Part shown: positions 16,327-23,529 of the stretch, in pieces
How positions within the stretch are numbered: position 1 is the stretch's first letter
Layout: each line of letters opens with the position of its first letter
Assembly: GCF_001650715.1 (NCBI RefSeq)
Contig: NZ_LWQT01000037.1
Location: forward strand, 62,001-126,000
Origin: Paramagnetospirillum marisnigri
GTDB taxonomy: Bacteria > Pseudomonadota > Alphaproteobacteria > Rhodospirillales > Magnetospirillaceae
DNA length: 64,000 bases
Direction: 5' to 3'
The notes under the pieces: model-generated
Databases searched by the model: none
Seen by the model: only the letters and a program-made list of their open reading frames with translations
What the model was told of the DNA's origin: nothing
Program-made: the position numbers and the translations under genes

Positions 16327-16331
16327 GAAGA

Positions 16332-17630
16332 CTATCCTTGTTGATGGGCGGCGGCCGCGGCCGCCATGTGGGAACCATAGCGGCGCAACACTTCCACCGT
16401 GTAGACGCCGAACGAAACCGCCCCGGCCAGACCGGCCAGGACACCAAGGCGCATGGGCCAGGCCCAACCGCCCGCCAAGGCGACGCCGATCAGGACCAGC
16501 GCCACCGCGTGGCAGCCCAGGTGAATGTCCACCGGCAATTTGGGCGACAGATGGGACAACAGGGCGGGCTTGCCCCCCAGGGCCGAGGAATGCATGGAGG
16601 CCAGGAAGGGCATGATCCGCTGCAAGATGGCGGTGACGAAGGACAGCAGCCAGCCGAACACCAGCACGAAGCCCCACAACACGCCCCAGGGATCAAGCGG
16701 CGCGCCCAGGGCCGGGGGCAGGGCCAGCAGCAGGCTGAACGGCAGCAGGCCCCAGGCGATCCACACCAGGCGGAAGAAGGGCTCCAGCCGCTTCTTCATG
16801 CGGGTCTTCAGGCTGTCGCGCATGCCCTTGAGATAGAGAACGGCCGCCGCCAGTCCCACCAACGCCCCCAAGGCAGCCAGCACGCCCAGCCCGAGGGCGG
16901 CACCAAGGGCGCCGAGGCCCAGCGCCACGGCGGACAACAGCGCGGTACGCTTGCCCAGCACATCGGGCACGGCCGAGCCCAGCACGAACATGGGGATCAG
17001 CACATAGGAAAAGCCCAGCGCCAGCATGCCCATGAAGCCATAGGCGGCCAGCACGCCATGGGCGGCGGCGATGGCGCCGTGATCGCCCAGAAATCCCTTG
17101 GTGAAATCCACCACCAGGGCAAAGCCCAGCACGACTATGCCAAGCAGCCCGGCCAGGGCCAGCCAGGCATGGCGGGTAACGCCCGGGAGATCGTCGACCT
17201 TGCGCAGATTGGCCGCCACCAGGCCGCCGAAGATCAGCAGCCCCAGCGCCGCCAGACCGGCGCCGCCATGCTGCAGCCCCGGCACCGCCAGGGCGATGCC
17301 GGTACAGAACAGCGCCACTCCCGGCGCATAAACGGCGAACATCAGCTTGCAGGCCCAGACCGGCCCCAGCGGGCGGCGGGTGGCGACGGGCAGCAGCTGG
17401 ATGGCGGCTCCCATGGCGGTCATGGCCAGGGTTCCCAGCGTGATCAGGTGCAACGCCGCCAGGGCGGTACCCTGGCCGCCGACGAAGCCCAGGGCGGCAT
17501 CGGGACCGGCCACGGCCAGCAGCACCCAGGCGGCGAGATGGAAGGCCACCGCGGCCACGAAGAAGCGGTAGGGCACCGAGGGCGGCAGCAGGCGGTCCTT
17601 CGCCCCCATCATCAGGCTTCCGGGGAACAT
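16332..17630 (-). CDS. Heme-copper-oxidase-subunit-I-like / NnrS-like membrane protein
   Basis: 432 residues with about twelve hydrophobic helices. Histidines placed within helices (AFHLAAWVLLAV, ALHLITLGTLAMTAMGA, AAHGVLAAYGFMGMLALG, HLGCHAVALVLIG) resemble the haem-ligating pattern of NorB/CcoN-like and NnrS-like proteins. It is shorter than NorB and lacks the full set of binuclear-centre residues, so enzymatic NO or O2 reduction is uncertain. Its start overlaps the stop of the DUF2249 gene by one base, and the hemerythrin gene follows by five bases. Together with the FNR-type box this suggests a nitrosative-stress or denitrification-linked protein. Confidence 0.65.
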   Translation of the reverse strand: MFPGSLMMGAKDRLLPPSVPYRFFVAAVAFHLAAWVLLAVAGPDAALGFVGGQGTALAALHLITLGTLAMTAMGAAIQLLPVATRRPLGPVWACKLMFAVYAPGVALFCTGIALAVPGLQHGGAGLAALGLLIFGGLVAANLRKVDDLPGVTRHAWLALAGLLGIVVLGFALVVDFTKGFLGDHGAIAAAHGVLAAYGFMGMLALGFSYVLIPMFVLGSAVPDVLGKRTALLSAVALGLGALGAALGLGVLAALGALVGLAAAVLYLKGMRDSLKTRMKKRLEPFFRLVWIAWGLLPFSLLLALPPALGAPLDPWGVLWGFVLVFGWLLSFVTAILQRIMPFLASMHSSALGGKPALLSHLSPKLPVDIHLGCHAVALVLIGVALAGGWAWPMRLGVLAGLAGAVSFGVYTVEVLRRYGSHMAAAAAAHQQG

Positions 17631-18211
17631 CAGACGGCGCGCTCCAGCCAGAGGCGGACATTGACCACCTCATTGGCGACGCGGGCGATCCTCCAGCCAC
17701 GCTCCGCCAGTTCCGGAATCAGGAAATGGGGCTCGCGCTCGTGATGGACCACCACGGTCTCGTCGCCGTCCAGGCCCTCGATCAGCCGCAGGATGGCCAG
17801 CATGGGATTGGGCGGACTGAGCTTGCGCACGTCGATATGGATGCCGTCGTCCTCGCGCCAGGTCATGGCGCCCTCGGGCAGAACCTGGACCTCGGCGCCG
17901 CTTTCCCAGTCGGCACCGCCATCCAGGTGGAAGAACACCCGCCAATGCCCTTCGGACAACTTGCGGCCGTAGGACGAGAAACCGCGTCCCGCCAGGACGC
18001 GGCGTAGCGGCGATGGATTGAACGGCGCATCGATCACCAGGAAGCCGCCGAATTCGACGACGGCGGCCGCTTCCATGATGGCGGCGAAGGGGTCTTCCCC
18101 CTGCGCCAGAAATCCCCGCACATCCATGGGCGCCGCGTCCAGGGCCAGGGCCATCCACTCGGGTGGACCGCCTTTGCCTGCTTCACCGGAATCCATTGTG
18201 GTAGCTGCCAT
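17630..18211 (-). CDS. DUF2249-domain protein (two domains)
   Basis: 193 residues with two DUF2249-like units: one at about 20-95 (LDAAPMDVRGFLAQGEDPFA, RVLAGRGFSSYGRKLSEGHW) and one at about 120-190 (HIDVRKLSPPNPMLAILRLI, HEREPHFLIPELAERGWRI). The fold resembles TusA/SirA. In many denitrifiers these proteins lie beside nor/nnr genes and hemerythrins, as here. The CPxP sulfur motif is absent. It is the first gene of the three-gene unit and has an FNR-type site about 60 bases upstream of its start. Function not established. Confidence 0.78.
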   Translation of the reverse strand: MAATTMDSGEAGKGGPPEWMALALDAAPMDVRGFLAQGEDPFAAIMEAAAVVEFGGFLVIDAPFNPSPLRRVLAGRGFSSYGRKLSEGHWRVFFHLDGGADWESGAEVQVLPEGAMTWREDDGIHIDVRKLSPPNPMLAILRLIEGLDGDETVVVHHEREPHFLIPELAERGWRIARVANEVVNVRLWLERAV

Positions 18212-18264
18212 GACGCGCCCTTCGAATTCTTGACATAGCCTGACGTCTCGCCAAGGCAGCGACC

Positions 18265-18278
18265 TTGACGTTCGTTAA
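18265..18278. promoter_or_regulatory. FNR/DNR-type box upstream of the DUF2249 gene
   Basis: TTGAC-GTTC-GTTAA fits the Crp/Fnr-family inverted pattern TTGAN-N4-NTCAA in all but one position. It is centred about 60 bases before the DUF2249 start and 24 bases beyond the end of a Crp/Fnr regulator gene. It is the natural site for one of the two adjacent regulators. Confidence 0.55.
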
Positions 18279-18302
18279 GCAGATGGGGCGGGTGCACAGG
18301 TT

Positions 18303-19007
18303 TTAATCGTTCGCACCTTCGCGGACAAGTCTCCGCAGGGCATCGATATCGGTGATTTCCACCTCGCGGCCATGGGTCTCGACGCCGACGGTCTTGAGGC
18401 GGTTGAGGGCACGCGACAGGCTTTCGGGGGCGATGCCGATGCGGCTGGCCAGGACCGACTTGGTGATGGGCAGCCGCACGCGTTCGGAATTGCCGCCCGC
18501 CTGGGCCTTGGCGGCCAGGGCCAGCAGGAAGGTGGCGAGCCTCTGGCTGGGCGACTTGCTCTTCAACTCGGTGATCTCGCGGATCAGTAGGGTCTGCCAG
18601 CGGGCCAAGCCGCCCAGCAGGGCCAGGCCCAGGGCCGGATTGTCGGCGAGGCGCTTCATGAAAGGGGCGGCGGGGATATGGGCCAACCGCGAGCCTGCCG
18701 CCACCTCGCAGTTCAGCGGAAAGATGCCCGACGAGAAAATGGCGGCCTCGGCAAAGGTGCAGATGGGGTCGAACACCTCGATGATGGACTGGTCGCCGGT
18801 TTCGGTCAGGGCGAACAGGTTGACGCGGCCTTCCATCACCACGAAGAAGCGATCGGCCTTATCCCCCTGGCTGAACAGCAGTTCCACCTCGGGATAGGAA
18901 CTCACATGGGCGCCGTCCAGCAGCAGGGAGAGGTCCTTGAGGGCCAACCCGGCCAACAGGGGGGCCTTGGCGATCCGTTCGAAATCGGCGGTGGTCAGGG
19001 TGCTCAT
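18303..19007 (-). CDS. Crp/Fnr-family transcriptional regulator (A)
   Basis: 234 residues: cyclic-nucleotide-like sensor domain (about 10-130; YPEVELLFSQGDKADRFFVV and the jelly-roll turn), dimer helix (about 130-160), and a C-terminal winged helix with LASRIGIAPESLSRALNRL as recognition helix. There are no N-terminal Cys for a [4Fe-4S] cluster, so it is not a classic FNR; it fits the haem/NO-sensing Dnr/NnrR group better. The E-S-LSRAL recognition helix predicts TTGA-type half-sites. It lies just after regulator B and ahead of the DUF2249 unit. Confidence 0.85.
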   Translation of the reverse strand: MSTLTTADFERIAKAPLLAGLALKDLSLLLDGAHVSSYPEVELLFSQGDKADRFFVVMEGRVNLFALTETGDQSIIEVFDPICTFAEAAIFSSGIFPLNCEVAAGSRLAHIPAAPFMKRLADNPALGLALLGGLARWQTLLIREITELKSKSPSQRLATFLLALAAKAQAGGNSERVRLPITKSVLASRIGIAPESLSRALNRLKTVGVETHGREVEITDIDALRRLVREGAND

Positions 19008-19011
19008 GGCG

Positions 19012-19710
19012 TCATCCCACCTCGTCCTCGGCGCAGAAGTCGCGCAGCCGCTCCACATCGGCGATCACCACCAGATTGTCCGGCCGCGATTCCACACCCA
19101 CCCGGGCCAGTTTGGCCAGGGCGCGGGACAGGCTTTCCGGCTTCATCCCCAACTGGTCGGCCACCAGCCGCTTGTCATAGGGAAAGCGCAGCTCCGCCCG
19201 CCCCTCGTCGGCCTCCACCATGGTCAGCATGAAGCTGCCCAGGCGCTGGGCCGTGGTCTTCAGCTTCAATTCGGCGATCTGACGCACCAGCATGCGCAGG
19301 CGCAACGACATGGTGGTCAGCATGTGCAGCATGATGTCCATGCGGCCTTCCAGGCGCTGGCAAAAGGCCTGGGCCGGAATGGACAGCAGGCGGGCACCGG
19401 TCAGCACCCGGGCGGACATGATATAGCGTCCCGACCCGAACATGGCGGCATCGCCCAGAACGGTGGGGCGCCGGGCGACCTCGACCACGCTCTTCTTGCC
19501 TTCCACGTCCACCGAAAGCTCCACATGGCCGTCGAGCACCACGAAGAAGCGGTCCACCACCTGGCCCTCGCGATAAAGCTCGTGCTCGTGCCCCAGGCTC
19601 AGGACCTCGGCGCCGCCCAGCAGGTCCTTGACGTCCTTTTCCATCACCCCCGTGAACAGGGGGGCGAACTGAAGCTGCAGCAGGACTTCGCGGTCCAGCC
19701 CCTGCGTCAT
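19012..19710 (-). CDS. Crp/Fnr-family transcriptional regulator (B)
   Basis: 232 residues with the same layout as its neighbour: sensor domain with LYREGQVVDRFFVVLDGHVEL, dimer helix (HMLTTMSLRLRMLVRQIAEL) and winged helix with VADQLGMKPESLSRALAKLA. The recognition helix is nearly the same as in regulator A (ESLSRAL), so both should bind similar TTGA sites. No FNR cluster cysteines. Four bases separate its stop from the start of A, so they form an operon and probably arose by duplication. The ligand (NO, haem, other) is unknown. Confidence 0.85.
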   Translation of the reverse strand: MTQGLDREVLLQLQFAPLFTGVMEKDVKDLLGGAEVLSLGHEHELYREGQVVDRFFVVLDGHVELSVDVEGKKSVVEVARRPTVLGDAAMFGSGRYIMSARVLTGARLLSIPAQAFCQRLEGRMDIMLHMLTTMSLRLRMLVRQIAELKLKTTAQRLGSFMLTMVEADEGRAELRFPYDKRLVADQLGMKPESLSRALAKLARVGVESRPDNLVVIADVERLRDFCAEDEVG

Positions 19711-19840
19711 GATGCGCGTTCCGATCTTCCAGCCAAGCCAAGACCCTACGACGAAGGCGCCGGGCGTTCCAGCGGTTTATGGGTTGCCCTGGGAGCCGGG
19801 GACGTGGATATAAGAGTTACGACGTTCGGGGAATTGACAG

Positions 19841-20659
19841 ATGAATGACATAGCAGCACTGCCCATCGGGATTTTCGACTCCGGCGTGGGTGGGCTGACC
19901 GTGCTGAAGGCGGTGCGCGAGCGCCTGCCCCAGGAATCGCTGATTTATCTGGGCGATACCGCCCGCCTGCCCTATGGCACCAAAAGCGCCCAGACCGTGG
20001 CGGCCTATGCCCTGGAGGCGTCGCGCCGACTGGTCTCCTATGGCATCAAGGCGCTGCTGGTGGCCGATAACACCTCGTCGGCCCATGCGCTGGAGGCCCT
20101 GCGCGCTGAATTCCCCGGCCTGCCGGTGATCGGCGTGGTCGAGCCCGGCGCCACCGCCGCCGCAGCGGCTTCCGCCCGCGGCCGCATCGTGGTGGCGGCC
20201 ACGGAAAGCACGGTTCAGGCGGGCACCTATCCCCGCGCCATCCTGCATTCACGCCCCAATGCCCAGGTGACGCAACTGCCCTGCCCGCTATTCGTGGCCA
20301 TGGTGGAGGAAGGGCTGGTGGAGGGCGACATCGCCGAACAGATCGCCCACCATTATCTCGATTCGCTGTTTTCCGGTGCCGAGGCCGCCGACTGCCTGCT
20401 GCTGGGCTGCACCCACTTTCCCGCCCTGGCGCCGTTGTTCCGCCGCCTTTTGCCCGAGGTGGCGGTGGTGGATTCCGCATCGACCACCGCCATGGTCCTG
20501 GAAGACCTGCTGTCGCTGCGCCGGCTGCGGACCCCCGGGCGGGAACCGGGAGCCGTCCGCTACCTTGCCACCGACGCCCCCGAGCGCTTCGCCCGGGTGG
20601 CGCGGGTGTTCGTGCCCTGGACCATCGCGGAACGCGACATCGAGGGGATCGACCTGTAG
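19841..20659 (+). CDS. murI: Glutamate racemase with altered first catalytic residue
   Basis: 272 residues, typical MurI length. Conserved blocks: GIFDSGVGGLTVLKAV near the N-terminus, ARLPYGTKS, ATESTVQAGTY and the second catalytic Cys in LGCTHFPAL. The first catalytic Cys, normally in ACNTAS, is replaced by Asp: codons around 20071 read ALLVADNTSS. Changing Cys to Asp needs at least two base changes, so a simple read error is unlikely. MurI makes D-Glu for peptidoglycan through two cysteines. With one replaced, racemisation may be lost, altered in substrate, or run by a different acid/base pair. The gene is otherwise intact. Confidence 0.88.
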   Translation: MNDIAALPIGIFDSGVGGLTVLKAVRERLPQESLIYLGDTARLPYGTKSAQTVAAYALEASRRLVSYGIKALLVADNTSSAHALEALRAEFPGLPVIGVVEPGATAAAAASARGRIVVAATESTVQAGTYPRAILHSRPNAQVTQLPCPLFVAMVEEGLVEGDIAEQIAHHYLDSLFSGAEAADCLLLGCTHFPALAPLFRRLLPEVAVVDSASTTAMVLEDLLSLRRLRTPGREPGAVRYLATDAPERFARVARVFVPWTIAERDIEGIDL

Positions 20660-20660
20660 G

Positions 20661-20723
20661 GCGGACGAGGCGTCCGCGCTCCAAAACGCGACGCGATCCC
20701 GGAGCGCGGGCATCCTCGCCCGC
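20661..20723. repeat. Interspersed palindromic repeat, inverted double copy
   Basis: GCGGACGAGGCGTCCGCGCTCC (20661-20682) and its inverted relative at 20701-20723 flank an 18-base loop, giving one long imperfect hairpin between the convergent murI and the small metalloprotein gene. Related copies occur at 27300-27322 and 53014-53042. Confidence 0.7.
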
Positions 20724-20726
20724 TGT

Positions 20727-20924
20727 TCAGCCTCCGGCGGATTTCAGCCGGGCGCGGGCATCGGTCAGCTTGGCATAGAGATCGTGGCAGTTCCTCGCCA
20801 CTTCGGGTATCCGCTCCCAGCCGATCGGCAGTTCCTCGGACAGGTCGTGCAGGTCCATCTTGGCCTGGGTGGCCTGGGCGTTCAGCTTCTTGACCTCGGC
20901 CTTGATGGCTTCGACATCGCTCAT
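20727..20924 (-). CDS. CCE_0567-type small metalloprotein (Rop-like, nif-associated family)
   Basis: 65 residues, a helical hairpin. The sequence blocks KAEVKKLNAQATQAKMDLHD and EELPIGWERIPEVARNCHDLY match the small family typified by Cyanothece CCE_0567, a metal-binding helix-turn-helix protein normally found in nif gene clusters. The His-Asp pairs (LHDL, CHDLY) are the likely metal ligands. No nif gene is in this window. It is followed upstream on the same strand by a zinc-ribbon gene, and a perfect FNR box lies ahead of that gene, so microaerobic expression is plausible. Confidence 0.8.
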   Translation of the reverse strand: MSDVEAIKAEVKKLNAQATQAKMDLHDLSEELPIGWERIPEVARNCHDLYAKLTDARARLKSAGG

Positions 20925-20987
20925 CGGTGATCATCCTGAAACGTGGGCGGTGGCGGCCCGATCACTGTATCAGGATATGCGCCGACC

Positions 20988-21212
20988 TCAACCCGCCAGG
21001 CGGTAGGCCTGCCCTGCATCGGCCGATGAAAGGGGAGCGGCCATGGCATGCCCCTGGACCGGCGGATCGTCGCCGATGCGGGTATGAAAGCAGCCGAGGC
21101 ACCACAGAACCGGCGCCAGCACCCTTTCCCGCACGATGGAATGGCGGGTCAATTGACCGCAATGGGGGCAGTGGCGAAATTCGTCCTTGGTGGAAAACAT
21201 GGGGGTAATCAT
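20988..21212 (-). CDS. Small zinc-ribbon protein
   Basis: 74 residues from an ATG at 21212 (an internal ATG at 21200 and a TTG at 21224 are alternatives). It has a four-Cys zinc ribbon: FRHCPHCGQLTRHS near residue 14 and LWCLGCFHTR near residue 37. The C-terminal third is Ala/Gly-rich without features. No known family beyond 'zinc ribbon'. It lies 63 bases upstream of the CCE_0567-type gene on the same strand, and the perfect FNR box at 21303 lies about 90 bases before its start. Confidence 0.65.
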   Translation of the reverse strand: MITPMFSTKDEFRHCPHCGQLTRHSIVRERVLAPVLWCLGCFHTRIGDDPPVQGHAMAAPLSSADAGQAYRLAG

Positions 21213-21302
21213 CTCAGGGTTCAAAATCTGGGCCTTGCCTACCCGCTTGGCCGCAGGGTTTCAAGCGAAGGTTCAGTTACGGTAGCCATGGACTGTGGCT
21301 AT

Positions 21303-21316
21303 TTGATGGAAATCAA
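21303..21316. promoter_or_regulatory. Perfect FNR box between divergent small-protein genes
   Basis: TTGAT-GGAA-ATCAA matches the FNR consensus TTGAT-N4-ATCAA at every position. It lies about midway between the zinc-ribbon gene (minus, start 21212) and the DksA-like gene (plus, start near 21396), so it could control either or both. Confidence 0.75.
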
Positions 21317-21395
21317 CTGCAACCAACTCTTCATTGTTCCATTTCGGCAGGGACTGCCACTGTCAGCCACGGTCACCTGGACATGGAGGATGGGG

Positions 21396-21629
21396 TTGGA
21401 CGATCTCGATCACGCCGCTGAACGCTCGCAGGTTTTTACCGAGGCTGCCCTGCAAACGGTGCTGCTCCGCCTGGACGGGCCGCCATCCTCGGGGGTCTGC
21501 CGTTCCTGCACCGATCCCATTGAGCCGCAACGGCTGCGGGCCAATCCCCGCGCCCGGCTGTGCGCTTGCTGCGCCGAGGAAGAGGAAATCCACCGCCTGC
21601 GCCACCGCCGCTGCGGCCCCCGTCCCTAG
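21396..21629 (+). CDS. TraR/DksA-type C4 zinc-finger protein (small)
   Basis: 77 residues. N-terminal helix (DDLDHAAERSQVFTEAALQ) followed by a four-Cys finger: GVCRSCTDPIEP and RLCACCAEEEEIHR. This is the layout of short TraR/DksA proteins, which sit in the RNA polymerase secondary channel and modulate transcription. Start choice: GGAGG directly touches the ATG at 21390, which is too close, but is six bases from the in-frame TTG at 21396; TTG is therefore preferred, ATG possible. The perfect FNR box lies 80 bases upstream. Confidence 0.72.
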   Translation: MDDLDHAAERSQVFTEAALQTVLLRLDGPPSSGVCRSCTDPIEPQRLRANPRARLCACCAEEEEIHRLRHRRCGPRP

Positions 21630-21638
21630 CTCCCGTCC

Positions 21639-22400
21639 CTATTGCGGCGGCATGCGCACCGCCCCGTCGAGGCGGATGGCGCTGCCGTTCAGCATGGGAT
21701 TGTCGATGATGGCCAGCACCATCTTGGCGAATTCCTCGGGCCGCCCCAGGCGATGGGGGAACAAGGTGGAGGCCACCAGCCCCTCCATGACCTCGTCGGG
21801 CATGCCCGCCAGCATGGGGGTTTCCATATAGCCCGGCGCCACCGCCATCACCCGGATGCCCAGCGGCGCCAGTTCACGGGCGGCGGGCAGCGACAGGGCG
21901 GCGACGCCGCCCTTGGAGGAGGCATAGGCACACTGGCCGATCTGGCCGTCCCAGGCGGCGATGGAAGCGGTGTTGACCACCACGCCGCGCTCAAAGCCCT
22001 CCAGCGGTTCCAGCCCGGCCATGTCGGCGGCGGCAAGCCGCATGACGTTGAAGGTTCCCACCAGATTGACCTGAATGACGCGGGCGAAGGTTTCCAGCGG
22101 CATCGGCCCCTTGCGCCCCACCACCTTGCCCGGCGTCACCACCCCGGCGCAACTGACCGCGATGCGGGCGGGGCCGTTGGCGTCCCGTGCCTTGGCAAAG
22201 GCGGCCAGGGTCGAGGCCTCGTCGGTGACGTCGCAGCCTGCGAAGACCCCGCCGATCTCCTTGGCGGTGGCCTCGGCCTTGGCGGCATCGATATCGAACA
22301 CCGCCACCTTGGCGCCCTGGGCCGCCAGGGCCCGAGCGGTGGCCTGCCCCAATCCCGAGCCGCCGCCGGTGACGATGGCGGCCAATCCGTTGATGTTCAT
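21639..22400 (-). CDS. SDR-family dehydrogenase, 3-hydroxyacyl-CoA dehydrogenase type 2-like
   Basis: 253 residues, classical short-chain dehydrogenase. NAD-binding [13 protein letters not shown] at about 11-23, the acidic VFDIDAAK that selects NAD(H), the active-site Ser in [13 protein letters not shown] and the Tyr-x3-Lys of YASSKGG. The pattern [26 protein letters not shown] and the C-terminal [17 protein letters not shown] are those of type 2 hydroxyacyl-CoA dehydrogenases acting on short branched acyl-CoA. AGGAGG precedes the ATG. It lies downstream of the hydroxyisobutyryl-CoA hydrolase gene, in keeping with branched-chain amino-acid breakdown. Confidence 0.87.
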   Translation of the reverse strand: MNINGLAAIVTGGGSGLGQATARALAAQGAKVAVFDIDAAKAEATAKEIGGVFAGCDVTDEASTLAAFAKARDANGPARIAVSCAGVVTPGKVVGRKGPMPLETFARVIQVNLVGTFNVMRLAAADMAGLEPLEGFERGVVVNTASIAAWDGQIGQCAYASSKGGVAALSLPAARELAPLGIRVMAVAPGYMETPMLAGMPDEVMEGLVASTLFPHRLGRPEEFAKMVLAIIDNPMLNGSAIRLDGAVRMPPQ

Positions 22401-22414
22401 GAAAGCCTCCTGGT

Positions 22415-22490
22415 CATGAGGCCCCCTCCCTCCCGCTGCGCGGGTCCCTCCCTCCCCCGGCCCGGCCGGGGGAGGGTTGGGGTGGGGGCA
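22415..22490. repeat. Purine/pyrimidine-rich interspersed repeat
   Basis: Text of the type ccctccctcccgctgcgcgg and cggggggagggttggggtggg forms a weak hairpin between the SDR and hydrolase genes. Similar text occurs at 35411-35452 and 35504-35535. Confidence 0.5.
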
Positions 22491-22492
22491 CA

Positions 22493-23527
22493 CTAAAAGC
22501 TCAGATCCCCGCAGGCGGGAACCGCATCGAACGCCGCCAGTATCTCGGCCTCGGCTCCCCGCTCGCGCCATTGGGGCTGGTTGTCGCGGTCGATCAGCAG
22601 GGCACGCACCCCCTCGACGAAGTCATGGGCCGGAGCCAGGGCCAGGGCGAGGCGGAACTCCATCTTCATGCATTCGTCGAAGCTCAGGCTCAGGCCGCGC
22701 TTGATCATCTCGAAGCTGACCGCCACCAGATGGGGTGACTTGGCGCGCAGCGTGGCCAGGGTCTCGGCGGCGAAGGGATTGGTTTCCGCCTCCAGCGCGG
22801 CGAAGACCTGATCCAGGCTGTCATGGCCGAAGCAGCGGTCGATCAGGGCGCGCTTGTCATCCAGCGGCGCCGGGCCGGGGTCGGAGGCGAAACCGACCAG
22901 GGTGGCGGCGACCCCGGCCTCATCGCGGGCCTCGGACAGGGCTTCCACCAAGGCGGGGATCCGGGCGCTGTCCACGTAATGGGTGGCCACCCCCACGTGC
23001 AGAGTATCGGCCGCCTTCAGCCTGGTTCCGGTCAGGCCGAGATACTGGCCGATGGCACCGGGAAGATGGGGCAGGAAATAGCTGCCGCCCACATCGGGAA
23101 AGAAGCCGATGCCGGTTTCCGGCATGGCGAACAGGGTCTTCTCGGTGGCGATGCGGTATTTGCCGTGCACCGAGACGCCGACGCCGCCGCCCATGACGAT
23201 GCCGCCGATCAGGGCGATATAGGGTTTCGGCATGGTCTTGATGCGGCGGTTGAGGCGGTATTCATCGCGATAGAAGGCGGCGACGAACTCCAGATCGCCC
23301 GCCTTGCACGCCTCGTACAACTGCTTGATGTCGCCACCGGCGCAAAACGCCTTCTCGCCCGTGCCCTCGATCACCACGCAGGTGACCTCGGGATCGGCGG
23401 CCCAGGCGTCCAACTGGGGATGCAGGACGTGGACCTGATCCAGGGTCAGGGCATTCAGCGCCTTGGGGCGGTCCAGGGTGATGCGGCCGAGGCGGCCCTG
23501 GCGCTCGAAATGTATCTCAGACGTCAT
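22493..23527 (-). CDS. 3-hydroxyisobutyryl-CoA hydrolase
   Basis: 344 residues, crotonase fold. The oxyanion-hole block CAGGDIKQLYEA and the diagnostic MPETGIGFFPDVGGSYFLP with catalytic Glu and Asp mark the hydrolase branch, and length (345 versus 260 for hydratases) agrees. The enzyme frees 3-hydroxyisobutyrate from its CoA ester in valine breakdown. Its start follows the malonyl-CoA synthetase gene by two bases, so they share a transcript. The product would feed the 3-hydroxyisobutyrate dehydrogenase encoded at 27436. Confidence 0.9.
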   Translation of the reverse strand: MTSEIHFERQGRLGRITLDRPKALNALTLDQVHVLHPQLDAWAADPEVTCVVIEGTGEKAFCAGGDIKQLYEACKAGDLEFVAAFYRDEYRLNRRIKTMPKPYIALIGGIVMGGGVGVSVHGKYRIATEKTLFAMPETGIGFFPDVGGSYFLPHLPGAIGQYLGLTGTRLKAADTLHVGVATHYVDSARIPALVEALSEARDEAGVAATLVGFASDPGPAPLDDKRALIDRCFGHDSLDQVFAALEAETNPFAAETLATLRAKSPHLVAVSFEMIKRGLSLSFDECMKMEFRLALALAPAHDFVEGVRALLIDRDNQPQWRERGAEAEILAAFDAVPACGDLSF

Positions 23528-23529
23528 GG

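Noticed and set aside
16338-17744. 468-codon plus-strand frame
   Set aside because: Antisense to the twelve-helix membrane protein; Gln/His/Gly-rich shadow without any motif.
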